Part shown: positions 1-5,136 of the stretch, piece after piece
Layout: the number at the start of each line of letters is the position of its first letter
How positions within the stretch are numbered: the stretch's first letter is position 1
Source: Candidatus Omnitrophota bacterium
GTDB taxonomy: Bacteria; Omnitrophota; Gorgyraeia; Duberdicusellales; 4484-171
Direction: 5' to 3'
DNA length: 6,044 bases
Assembly: GCA_028717025.1 (NCBI GenBank)
Contig: JAQUOR010000106.1
Location: 1 to 6,044 of the forward strand
Translations under genes and position numbers: made by a program
Notes under the pieces: generated by a model
Seen by the model: only the letters and a program-made list of their open reading frames with translations
What the model was told of the DNA's origin: nothing
Database searches by the model: none

Positions 1-398
1 TTTTTCTGCGGCAGCAGCTCTCCGTTGCGGTACCATATTTCATTCGTATGGAATATTTTATAGTCAGGGGTTTTCGTAATGTAGTAATGAGTGATTTCCA
101 GTTTTTCCTTGCGGAAACGGTCATCAGAATCAAGAAAACATATAAATTCCCCTTGAGCCTGCGCAAGGCCGAAATTGCGCGCCGCAGATACGCCCGCGTG
201 TTTGTTTGTATAGAAACGCAGCCGGGGATCATTAATGCTTTCGAGCATTGTTCTGGTACCGTCAGTTGAGCCGTCATCAACGACAATGAGCTCGAAATCA
301 GAAAAGTTTTGGTTGATGACCGAACCAACGGCAATTTTTAAAAACTCTTCCCGATTGTGCGTAGGAATAATGACACTAAAAAAAGGCATTCGGTTCAT
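1..398 (-). CDS. Family 2 glycosyltransferase, N-terminal part (cut by left edge)
   Basis: Transfers a sugar from a nucleotide-sugar donor to an acceptor; the exact sugars cannot be told. The visible 132 residues are a typical GT-A fold of the GT2 family (PF00535-like). After the start comes FFSVIIPTHNR (residues 6-16), then the nucleotide-binding VVDDGSTDGT (39-48), then HAGVSAARNFGLAQA (67-81). The metal-binding D-x-D is FLDSDD (88-93). The later stretch HTNEIWYRNG (117-126) resembles an 'HTEEIWIRNG' segment that I recall from one GT2 subgroup; that is recall, not a search. The frame is open to the edge, so the C-terminus is missing. Start: ATG at 398 is the outermost, with an in-frame TAG two codons upstream; ATG at 389 (MPFF...) is an equally good alternative. 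Neither has a Shine-Dalgarno sequence. No signal peptide is seen, so it is probably cytoplasmic or membrane-peripheral. It diverges from the metalloprotease gene at 551. Confidence 0.93.
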   Translation of the reverse strand, partial: MNRMPFFSVIIPTHNREEFLKIAVGSVINQNFSDFELIVVDDGSTDGTRTMLESINDPRLRFYTNKHAGVSAARNFGLAQAQGEFICFLDSDDRFRKEKLEITHYYITKTPDYKIFHTNEIWYRNGELLPQK

Positions 399-422
399 GG
401 TCTACGTAAATAAAATTAATAA

Positions 423-451
423 AGTATAGCATAAATCCTAATGACTATGAA
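423..451 (-). promoter_or_regulatory. Candidate sigma70-type promoter for the glycosyltransferase
   Basis: Read on the minus strand, TTCATA (451-446) and TATACT (428-423) are separated by 17 bp. They match the -35 and -10 consensus at 4/6 and 5/6. The predicted transcript would begin near 416, giving an A/T-rich leader of about 18 nt before the ATG at 398. The spacer is A/T-rich, so chance matches are likely. Confidence 0.35.
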
Positions 452-462
452 GCAAATATATC

Positions 463-491
463 TTGTATAGCCTTATGGAGCAGAGTAAAAT
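463..491 (+). promoter_or_regulatory. Candidate sigma70-type promoter for the metalloprotease-like gene
   Basis: TTGTAT (463-468) and TAAAAT (486-491) are spaced by 17 bp, 4/6 and 5/6 to consensus. Transcription would start near 498 and leave a leader of about 50 nt before the ATG at 551. Together with the minus-strand candidate at 423-451 this would make the 399-550 spacer a compact divergent promoter region. The A/T-rich background lowers confidence. Confidence 0.4.
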
Positions 492-550
492 TAAATTAAT
501 TTAGGGATGTATCAATAAAAAATGGATCCCGCGTTTAACGAAAAAAGTCA

Positions 551-1063
551 ATGCTAATACCAGGATATATCATTGCGTGGCTGACATTTCCCGGCGTGAT
601 AGTGCATGAACTTGCACATAAGTTATTCTGCAATTGGACCAAAACGCCGGTCCGCCAGGTCCGTTATTTTCAATTTAAGAATCCCGCAGGCTTTGTTGTT
701 CATGATTTTCCTTCAAGCGTGTGGAAACATATTTTAATCGGTATCGGGCCGTTCCTTATCAATACCGGAACGGGCTTATGCATCGGATTGCTTGCTGCCT
801 CATTTAAGAAAATCCTGTTTTTACAGGCGGTACTCAGCTGGTTGGCTATTTCAATCGCGATGCATTCTTTTCCGAGCGTTGGAGACGCACGAGGTATTTG
901 GGAAGCCGTTTGGGCCAAGGGAACACCTATCCCGGCAAGATTGGTAGGTACGCCTCTTGTCGCTTTGATATTTTTAGGGGCCATAGGCTCGTTCTTTTGG
1001 CTGGATTTACTCTATGGGATTGCAGTCGTATTATTTATCCCAAAATCGATGGGGATATACTAA
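551..1063 (+). CDS. Small integral-membrane HEXXH metalloprotease-like protein
   Basis: This 170-residue protein is probably a membrane-embedded zinc peptidase of the M50/DUF3267-like type; its substrate is unknown. The motif VHELAH (18-23) gives HEXXH at 19-23 inside the first hydrophobic segment (about 5-22), as in intramembrane site-2-type proteases. GPFLINT (66-72) begins the second hydrophobic segment (about 60-84). A third runs about 88-106 and ends in AMHSFPSVGDA (103-113), where D112 is a plausible third metal ligand. The last hydrophobic stretch covers about 130-165. The N-terminal pattern PG(Y)IIA-TFPGVIVHE and the NPAGFVVH stretch (44-51) match, as I recall them, proteins annotated as 'metalloprotease family protein'. 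There is no PDZ or CBS domain, so it is near the minimal size for such an enzyme. The ATG at 551 has no clear Shine-Dalgarno sequence. It converges on the SPL-like gene (63-bp gap) with no confident terminator. The fold call is fairly sure; protease activity is inferred. Confidence 0.85.
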   Translation: MLIPGYIIAWLTFPGVIVHELAHKLFCNWTKTPVRQVRYFQFKNPAGFVVHDFPSSVWKHILIGIGPFLINTGTGLCIGLLAASFKKILFLQAVLSWLAISIAMHSFPSVGDARGIWEAVWAKGTPIPARLVGTPLVALIFLGAIGSFFWLDLLYGIAVVLFIPKSMGIY

Positions 1064-1126
1064 CAACGCCGGAAAACTCAATCCTGCTGATCTTACCTTT
1101 TCCTTGGGCTGTTCCAAACAGCGTCA

Positions 1127-1981
1127 TTAGAGCGGTGTTTCGTAATTTACATTCGGACTGTAAAATGCATTAAATTCCGGCACAACATAAAAGAAAGTAA
1201 GGCCGCTTTCTTTTTTGATTCTTTCAATTTCTTCTTTTAATGTGTGCGCATATCGAAGATAGTCTTCTTTGGCCGCATACACTGTTTCGATCTTTTCCTT
1301 TAACGCTGCGCCAAAATTTTCTTCGACTTTTTTAAGCAGTGTACTAAAATTGCCCATAGCTTTATGATAAAGCTCAACCTCGATTTTTGTCGTGCCGTTC
1401 GGCAATAATGCGATGATTTCAGCGAGATTTGAAATGTGGGGGATAAACGGGCCCATGTGGATGCGCAAATCTATACCGTGCGCCAGAATCATGGCAATGG
1501 TATCAAGCCTTTCTTGGATGGAGGGAGATCTCTTTTCCAATGCAGATACCGCAGCATCCCTCGAAACGTTGAAAGTAAAATATATTTTATTTTCTTTATT
1601 CTGCGCGATTAATCTCAGACATTTCTTTATGAGGTGCGATTTAGTAAGGATGGTACAGGGAACGCCGAATGAGTTAAGTATACTCAGTATTTGTTCTGTG
1701 ATTTTATATTTTGATTCCTGATATTGGAAGCACTCGGTGGTTGAACCTAAGAGTACCCGCGCAGGCCTGGTATAACGTAATTCTTTCTCAAGCATAGCCG
1801 GTGCATTGATCTTTACTCCCAAACAGCCGCAGAATTTACCGTTTTTCAGGTTTTTATTCTCCTGCGCGTAGCAATAGCTGCATCCGAATTCGCACCCGCG
1901 GTAGGGATTGATTACGTAATCCGCCAGGCTGATTTGCGTCGGTGAGAGCACTTTTTGAGTGGTTATTAATTTTATGTCCAT
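1127..1981 (-). CDS. Radical SAM protein, SPL-like (COG1533 / Rv2578c-type)
   Basis: A radical SAM enzyme of the group often named 'SPL family' or 'DNA repair photolyase', related in fold to spore photoproduct lyase; its true reaction is unknown. In 284 residues it shows YVINPYRGCEFGCSYCYAQ, in which C30, C34 and C37 form the CxxxCxxC ligand set for the 4Fe-4S cluster. Tyr36 and Tyr38 flank the last cysteine, as is usual in this group. GVKINAPAMLEKEL (55-68) matches the conserved VK-NAP-L-EL stretch. VLLGSTTECFQYQE (76-89) lies where relatives carry an S-T-DPYQP-E motif. Later, FNVSRDAA, SPSIQERLDTI and HMGPFIPHISN fit the family barrel. An extra C51-G-C53 pair and C84 are unusual (see findings). 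No spore genes are nearby, so a spore role is unlikely. The start at ATG 1981 places the CxxxCxxC at the usual distance; no Shine-Dalgarno is evident. It stands alone, convergent with the metalloprotease-like gene and divergent from the coiled-coil gene. Confidence 0.9.
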   Translation of the reverse strand: MDIKLITTQKVLSPTQISLADYVINPYRGCEFGCSYCYAQENKNLKNGKFCGCLGVKINAPAMLEKELRYTRPARVLLGSTTECFQYQESKYKITEQILSILNSFGVPCTILTKSHLIKKCLRLIAQNKENKIYFTFNVSRDAAVSALEKRSPSIQERLDTIAMILAHGIDLRIHMGPFIPHISNLAEIIALLPNGTTKIEVELYHKAMGNFSTLLKKVEENFGAALKEKIETVYAAKEDYLRYAHTLKEEIERIKKESGLTFFYVVPEFNAFYSPNVNYETPL

Positions 1982-1992
1982 GGTATATACGG

Positions 1993-2080
1993 TAAGCTTC
2001 AGGCTCCAGGCTTCAGGATCAGGGTACGCAATCGTTGCAGAAGCTTAAAGCGTGCGGCCCGCAGCTTGTAGCTTGTGGCG
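1993..2080. repeat. Degenerate heptamer inverted-repeat element A
   Basis: The left arm has three tandem 7-mers, CTTCAGG (1997-2003), CTCCAGG (2004-2010) and CTTCAGG (2011-2017), then a shortened copy ATCAGG (2018-2023). The right arm has two perfect copies of AGCTTGT (2063-2069 and 2070-2076), whose complement in the same phase reads CTACAAG. The arms are thus related 7-bp units in opposite orientation. A separate perfect 8-bp inverted repeat pairs TAAGCTTC (1993-2000) with GAAGCTTA (2040-2047), and TGCGG-C-CCGCA (2053-2063) is a small palindrome. The element fills the spacer between the SPL-like start and the promoter of the coiled-coil gene. Confidence 0.65.
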
Positions 2081-2104
2081 GATTGCTATTATATCATAAA
2101 ACCA

Positions 2105-2132
2105 TTGAATTTATCGTTGGGAGTGGGATAAT
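2105..2132 (+). promoter_or_regulatory. Extended -10 promoter for the coiled-coil protein gene
   Basis: TTGAAT (2105-2110) is followed after 16 bp by GATAAT (2127-2132). The bases just before the -10 are TGG (2124-2126), which gives the TGn extended -10 signal. Transcription would start near 2139 with a leader of about 50 nt. With the strong ribosome binding site just upstream of the ATG this suggests a well-expressed gene. Confidence 0.6.
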
Positions 2133-2179
2133 ATCTTTCATTGGATTTCAGGATGCCTGTGTATTAAAAATAGAAAAAG

Positions 2180-2185
2180 AGGAGG
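2180..2185 (+). promoter_or_regulatory. Strong Shine-Dalgarno (AGGAGG) deciding the start at 2190
   Basis: AGGAGG lies 4 nt before the ATG at 2190 and is preceded by an A-rich tract. It is one of only two clear Shine-Dalgarno sequences in the window. Confidence 0.85.
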
Positions 2186-2189
2186 AACC

Positions 2190-2543
2190 ATGAAAAAAAC
2201 GATGTTTGCAGTTGCGGCCGGATGTTTGTTAGTGAGTTTTTGCGCGATAAGCTTTGCGGCGGACAGAGTGATCACGGTTGCCGACAAGAAAACAGAAGCC
2301 AGCATTAAAAAGCTCGAGACACAGGTCGAGAGCCTGGCGTCGAAAATCGATAGACTTGAGATTTCTATCGATAGCTTAGAGAGAAACATACAGGATACAA
2401 ACTCCAAGGTTGATAGAAGCGCGATGTCTACGGAGCGTACCGGTTCAATCCAGGATAATTTGGAATCAAAGATCCGTGACGTGGAACGCAGAGTTACTAC
2501 ATTAGAAAGTAACGTAAACAGTCTGCAATCAAAGGTGCATTGA
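2190..2543 (+). CDS. Small secreted coiled-coil protein
   Basis: I cannot assign a family. The 117-residue protein begins with a Sec signal peptide: basic MKK, hydrophobic core about 5-22, and a signal peptidase I site at SFA/A around residues 23-24. Cys12 and Cys18 do not sit in a proper lipobox, so a lipoprotein is unlikely. The mature part is almost all coiled coil. Hydrophobic a/d positions run I39, L42, V46, L49, I53, L56, I60, L63, I67 and V74. The pattern breaks at about 75-86 (DRSAMSTERTGS) and resumes with L91, I95, V98, V102, L105, V109, L112 and V116. The break could be a hinge or turn. The size, charge and periplasmic destination recall Lpp-like structural proteins, but there is no lipidated Cys and no C-terminal Lys for peptidoglycan linkage; it ends in His. 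It is monocistronic, with its own promoter and a likely terminator at 2573-2648. Confidence 0.85.
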   Translation: MKKTMFAVAAGCLLVSFCAISFAADRVITVADKKTEASIKKLETQVESLASKIDRLEISIDSLERNIQDTNSKVDRSAMSTERTGSIQDNLESKIRDVERRVTTLESNVNSLQSKVH

Positions 2544-2572
2544 TTTTTTCGAGTATTGAGTGCATTTTTGTA

Positions 2573-2648
2573 AGCATAGCGTACCGGGTTAAAGAGAGAG
2601 TGAAAGTGTACTTTTCTGGCGCAATACGCGGTACGCAGTGCTATTTTT
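2573..2648 (+). terminator. Heptamer element B: long hairpin with T-run, likely terminator
   Basis: Bases 2573-2586 can pair with 2629-2642. The core is the perfect 8-bp pair GCGTACCG (2579-2586) and CGGTACGC (2629-2636), extended outward by one A-A mismatch, one T-G pair and four more pairs. The right arm is followed by ATTTTT (2643-2648), which fits intrinsic termination of the plus-strand coiled-coil gene. The loop is about 42 nt, longer than usual. The right arm is tandem heptamers GCAATAC, GCGGTAC, GCAGTGC (2621-2641), and the left arm reads GCATAGC, GTACCGG (2574-2587) in the same phase when the right arm is complemented. The T-run overlaps the stop codon of the opposing gene. Confidence 0.5.
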
Positions 2649-3897
2649 CGTATACGAGGTTTCCGATAAAGCTTCGGGTGTATTTTATCTTTTCTTCCTG
2701 CAGGGTTTTTAGGAATATTTTTATTCGTTTTTCGGCTTCCTCGCTGGGAAACTTCGCGTCAAATACATCCATATAATCCACGAACGCATTAGCCTGGGCA
2801 ATTTTGGGGATACGTTTTTTGTTCTGTACGATAAAATTAAGCGTTTCCCTGAAATCCTGCTGTGTTTCTCCCGGATAACCAAAAATAAGGCTTACCTCAA
2901 ATTGTAATGCCGCGTTTTCAAGTTTCGCAAAAAAATCAAGAGCGTGGGCAGCGGTAAAGCCCTTATGCATCGATCGCAGGACCTTATCGGACGCACTCTC
3001 AAGGCCCACAAAGAGGTTATAGCAGCCGCTTTTTTTCATAATGCCTGCCAGTTCCGGAGAGAATTTTTCATCGACCCGCATTTGCGCTTCCCATTTAATA
3101 TTGAGCCCGGTTTTTATAAGCCTGGTACAAAAATCATCAAGCCAGGTGTTGTCGTAATTTATCATGGAATCACAAAAGACAAACGTATCTGAGTTGTATT
3201 TATTCTTAAGGTATTGCATCTCATCCACGAGATACGCGCCTGAGTGATGACGGAATTTTTTATACAGCTTTTTTTCGGAACAGAATGCGCAATTGAAGAT
3301 ACAACCCCGCGACGAAAGCAGAGGAATGGCGGCGGAATAACTTTTAAGTTTAACTGCGTCAAAATCAAGAAAAGGCAGACTATCGAGGTCGTCGACTTCC
3401 CTGAAGCGGTACGTGCCGCTTTTTGCCCCGTTTACCGCTTCAAATAAAGGGAGTTCGCCCTCGCCGATTACCCAGGTGTATGGGGACTGAAGTTTATCCT
3501 TCCAATCAAGGAAAAGAGCTTCCGGCCCGCCGAAAATAATTTTTATATGAGGAAATTTTTCGCTGAGACGCTGCGCGAGCGAAAAGGCAAAGGCAGCATT
3601 GCGTTTAAAAATAGAAAGACCGACATAGCGGGTATCCTTGACGGCGGCGTAAAGGTTATCCAAAACCTGCGGGTATTTTTTCTCTACCTGGCTGAACAGA
3701 CCTTCTTCGAAATTTTTATCTAAATGGAGCCATTCTTTTGCGCAAATACCCGACAATTTAAAAAGCTCAATATTCAAGTCGACTACGCCTGCGTTAATAC
3801 CCTGTTGTTTAAGATAGTTTTCTAAATATATCAGCGCCAAGGGCGGGGTTTTCAGCCAGAAAGGGGGAGCTTGGATTATGTAGACAGTTGGTTTCAT
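2641..3897 (-). CDS. B12-binding-domain-type radical SAM protein, function unknown
   Basis: A 418-residue protein with the two-domain layout of cobalamin-type radical SAM enzymes. Residues about 4-155 form a Rossmann-like N-terminal domain: PPLALIYLENYLKQQG (18-33), VDLN (39-42), YVGLSIF (91-97), IIFGGPEA (120-127) and VIGEGELPLFEA (143-154). The classical cobalamin ligand motif DxHxxG is not visible, as is usual in the broad family. The radical SAM domain starts at SSRGCIFNCAFC, with C199, C203 and C206 binding the cluster. It continues with FVFCDSMIN (239-247), FVGLESAS (296-303), VLRSMHKG (306-313) and LIFGYPGETQQDF (337-349). The reaction is not identifiable; relatives methylate or rearrange lipids, antibiotics or tetrapyrroles, or lack a known role. 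In-frame TAA directly precedes the ATG at 3897, fixing it as the outermost start; no Shine-Dalgarno is seen. It is divergent from hemW. Confidence 0.9.
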   Translation of the reverse strand: MKPTVYIIQAPPFWLKTPPLALIYLENYLKQQGINAGVVDLNIELFKLSGICAKEWLHLDKNFEEGLFSQVEKKYPQVLDNLYAAVKDTRYVGLSIFKRNAAFAFSLAQRLSEKFPHIKIIFGGPEALFLDWKDKLQSPYTWVIGEGELPLFEAVNGAKSGTYRFREVDDLDSLPFLDFDAVKLKSYSAAIPLLSSRGCIFNCAFCSEKKLYKKFRHHSGAYLVDEMQYLKNKYNSDTFVFCDSMINYDNTWLDDFCTRLIKTGLNIKWEAQMRVDEKFSPELAGIMKKSGCYNLFVGLESASDKVLRSMHKGFTAAHALDFFAKLENAALQFEVSLIFGYPGETQQDFRETLNFIVQNKKRIPKIAQANAFVDYMDVFDAKFPSEEAEKRIKIFLKTLQEEKIKYTRSFIGNLVYEK

Positions 3898-3908
3898 TTA
3901 AGTATAAT
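3881..3908 (+). promoter_or_regulatory. Candidate promoter for hemW
   Basis: TAGACA (3881-3886, 5/6 to the -35 consensus) and a perfect TATAAT (3903-3908) are separated by 16 bp. The start would be near 3915, giving a leader of about 97 nt that carries the whole of element C. The -35 lies inside the first codons of the opposing radical SAM gene, so the two divergent genes would share this region. Confidence 0.5.
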
Positions 3909-3914
3909 GTTCTC

Positions 3915-3997
3915 GCTTTCAGTCTTCAGCTTTCGGCTATCAGCTACGGGGAGAGAGGATTTAAAAAACGCTGAGCTGTAAGTTGATAGCTACAACG
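3915..3997. repeat. Degenerate heptamer inverted-repeat element C
   Basis: Five contiguous 7-mers form the left arm: GCTTTCA, GTCTTCA, GCTTTCG, GCTATCA and GCTACGG (3915-3949). The right arm, read as complement, gives GCTATCA (3990-3984), ACTTACA (3983-3977) and GCTCAGC (3976-3970), again in 7-bp phase and sharing the identical unit GCTATCA. Bases 3935-3945 can pair with 3981-3991 (nine Watson-Crick pairs and two G-T pairs) around a 35-nt loop. The hairpin ends 20 nt before the hemW start, so it would be part of the hemW leader RNA if the promoter at 3881-3908 is used. Confidence 0.65.
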
Positions 3998-4011
3998 CAT
4001 AATTATAACAT

Positions 4012-5136
4012 ATGAATCAGTCCTTATACATCCACATTCCTTTTTGCCGCAAGAAGTGTCTGTATTGCGACTTTTGCAGCGTATCGCTTAACGATGCACT
4101 TGCCGCGCAGTACGTTGAAGTCCTTTGCCGGCAGATACGCGCGTTGCGCGGCTCCTTTTATACCGCATATATCGGCGGAGGGACCCCTACGGTTTTACCT
4201 ATAAAACATTTAGAACGATTACTTAGCGCATTGAAAAAAAACGTGCATTTTGCATCTGAATTTACGATTGAAGCAAACCCGGAAAGCTTAGACCCTGAAA
4301 AATTGAAACTTTTTTTACGCTCCGGCGTAAATCGCATCAGCATTGGAGTGCAGTCATTCAACGATAGGCATTTAGCGAAGCTGGGCAGGATACATACCGG
4401 CACCGAAGCGCGGCAGGCTGTCCTTCTAAGCCGCAAGGCAGGTTTTAAGAACATAAGCCTCGATTTAATTTTTGGCTTACCCGATCAGACACTTGCGCAA
4501 TGGGAGAATGACTTAAAAGAAGCAGTCGCTTTGCCGGTGACCCATATTTCTTTATATTCTTTGACGTATGAAAAAGGCACCCCGCTTTTTAAAAAACTTA
4601 AAAACCGTCAGATTGTTCCTTTGGCCGAAGACCGCGCGGTGCGCATGTATGACGGCGCACTGGCCTATTTATCGAAAAACGGTTTCATCCGCTATGAAAT
4701 ATCGAATTTTTCTAAAAAAGGGTATAGTTGTAAACATAATCTAAATTACTGGGAAAACAACCCTTATGTCGGCCTTGGAGCCGGTGCTGTCTCGTATCTA
4801 AACGGGACAAGAGAAAGAAACATTTCTGATGTAAAAAAGTATATCGTAAGAGTTGCCTCAGGGAAGGCTTTGGTCGTATTTAAAGAAAAACTCTCCCCTC
4901 TGCAAAGCGCTCAAGAAACGGCTGCCATAAAAATCCGTACGGCGCGCGGCATTGATTTTACCTGGTTTAAGAAACGGACGGGTTTTAGCTTTGTGGACAT
5001 AGAAAAGGATGGCGTTGCCCAGTCCCTTAAGGATAGGTTTATCGAATACGTCAAAACAAAAACAAAAATTTCCGGGATCCGCCTCACTAAAAAGGGATTT
5101 TTATTTTGCGACAGTGTTTCAGCTTCCTTTCTTTAG
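4012..5136 (+). CDS. hemW: Radical SAM heme chaperone HemW
   Basis: HemW is a cytoplasmic radical SAM protein that binds heme and is thought to deliver it to membrane hemoproteins; it was long misannotated as an oxygen-independent coproporphyrinogen III oxidase. At 374 residues it is full length (the E. coli protein is about 378). It begins SLYIHIPFCRKKCLYCDFCSV with C12, C16 and C19 as cluster ligands. A further Cys at 22 is not the CxC arrangement (last two cysteines two apart) of true HemN. Next come YIGGGTPT (53-60), EFTIEANPESLDP, RISIGVQSF (108-116), LGRIHTG and DLIFGLPDQT (151-160). HISLYSLTYEKGTPLF and the HemW-typical HNLNYW (242-247) with YVGLGAGAVSYL follow. A HemN_C-like domain occupies roughly the last 80 residues. 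The short N-terminus before the cluster also favours HemW over HemN. ATG at 4012 has no Shine-Dalgarno sequence but places the cluster motif correctly. No heme biosynthesis gene is adjacent. Confidence 0.96.
   Translation: MNQSLYIHIPFCRKKCLYCDFCSVSLNDALAAQYVEVLCRQIRALRGSFYTAYIGGGTPTVLPIKHLERLLSALKKNVHFASEFTIEANPESLDPEKLKLFLRSGVNRISIGVQSFNDRHLAKLGRIHTGTEARQAVLLSRKAGFKNISLDLIFGLPDQTLAQWENDLKEAVALPVTHISLYSLTYEKGTPLFKKLKNRQIVPLAEDRAVRMYDGALAYLSKNGFIRYEISNFSKKGYSCKHNLNYWENNPYVGLGAGAVSYLNGTRERNISDVKKYIVRVASGKALVVFKEKLSPLQSAQETAAIKIRTARGIDFTWFKKRTGFSFVDIEKDGVAQSLKDRFIEYVKTKTKISGIRLTKKGFLFCDSVSASFL

Noticed and set aside
522..557. Eleven-codon frame (MDPAFNEKSQC) whose end overlaps the ATG at 551, possible leader peptide
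   Set aside because: It has no good Shine-Dalgarno sequence and no regulatory codon run; the overlap can occur by chance in a frame this short.
700..984. Minus-strand 94-residue frame inside the metalloprotease-like gene
   Set aside because: It shows no family motif or start signal and lies opposite a gene with a clear HEXXH motif and membrane pattern.
1108..1122. Perfect 6-bp hairpin GCTGTT-CCA-AACAGC between the convergent metalloprotease-like and SPL-like genes, possible terminator
   Set aside because: Neither strand has a T-run after the stem, and the stem is short, so it is not called as a terminator.
2138..2407. Minus-strand 89-residue hydrophobic frame opposite the coiled-coil gene
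   Set aside because: It is antisense to a gene with a signal peptide, strong SD and clear coiled-coil pattern; its hydrophobicity is a by-product of the complementary codons.
1993..3997. Elements A-C as a CRISPR array or transposon ends
   Set aside because: The units are only 7 bp and degenerate, there are no spacers of constant length, no cas gene, no transposase and no target-site duplication seen.
3983..4009. TTGATA and TATAAC as a promoter directly before hemW
   Set aside because: The spacing is 15 bp and the transcript would begin after the ATG at 4012, so it cannot serve the chosen start.
4012..5136. hemN (oxygen-independent coproporphyrinogen III oxidase) for the gene at 4012
   Set aside because: It has the short N-terminus, the HNLNYW motif and the length of HemW, and lacks the CxC end of the HemN cluster motif.
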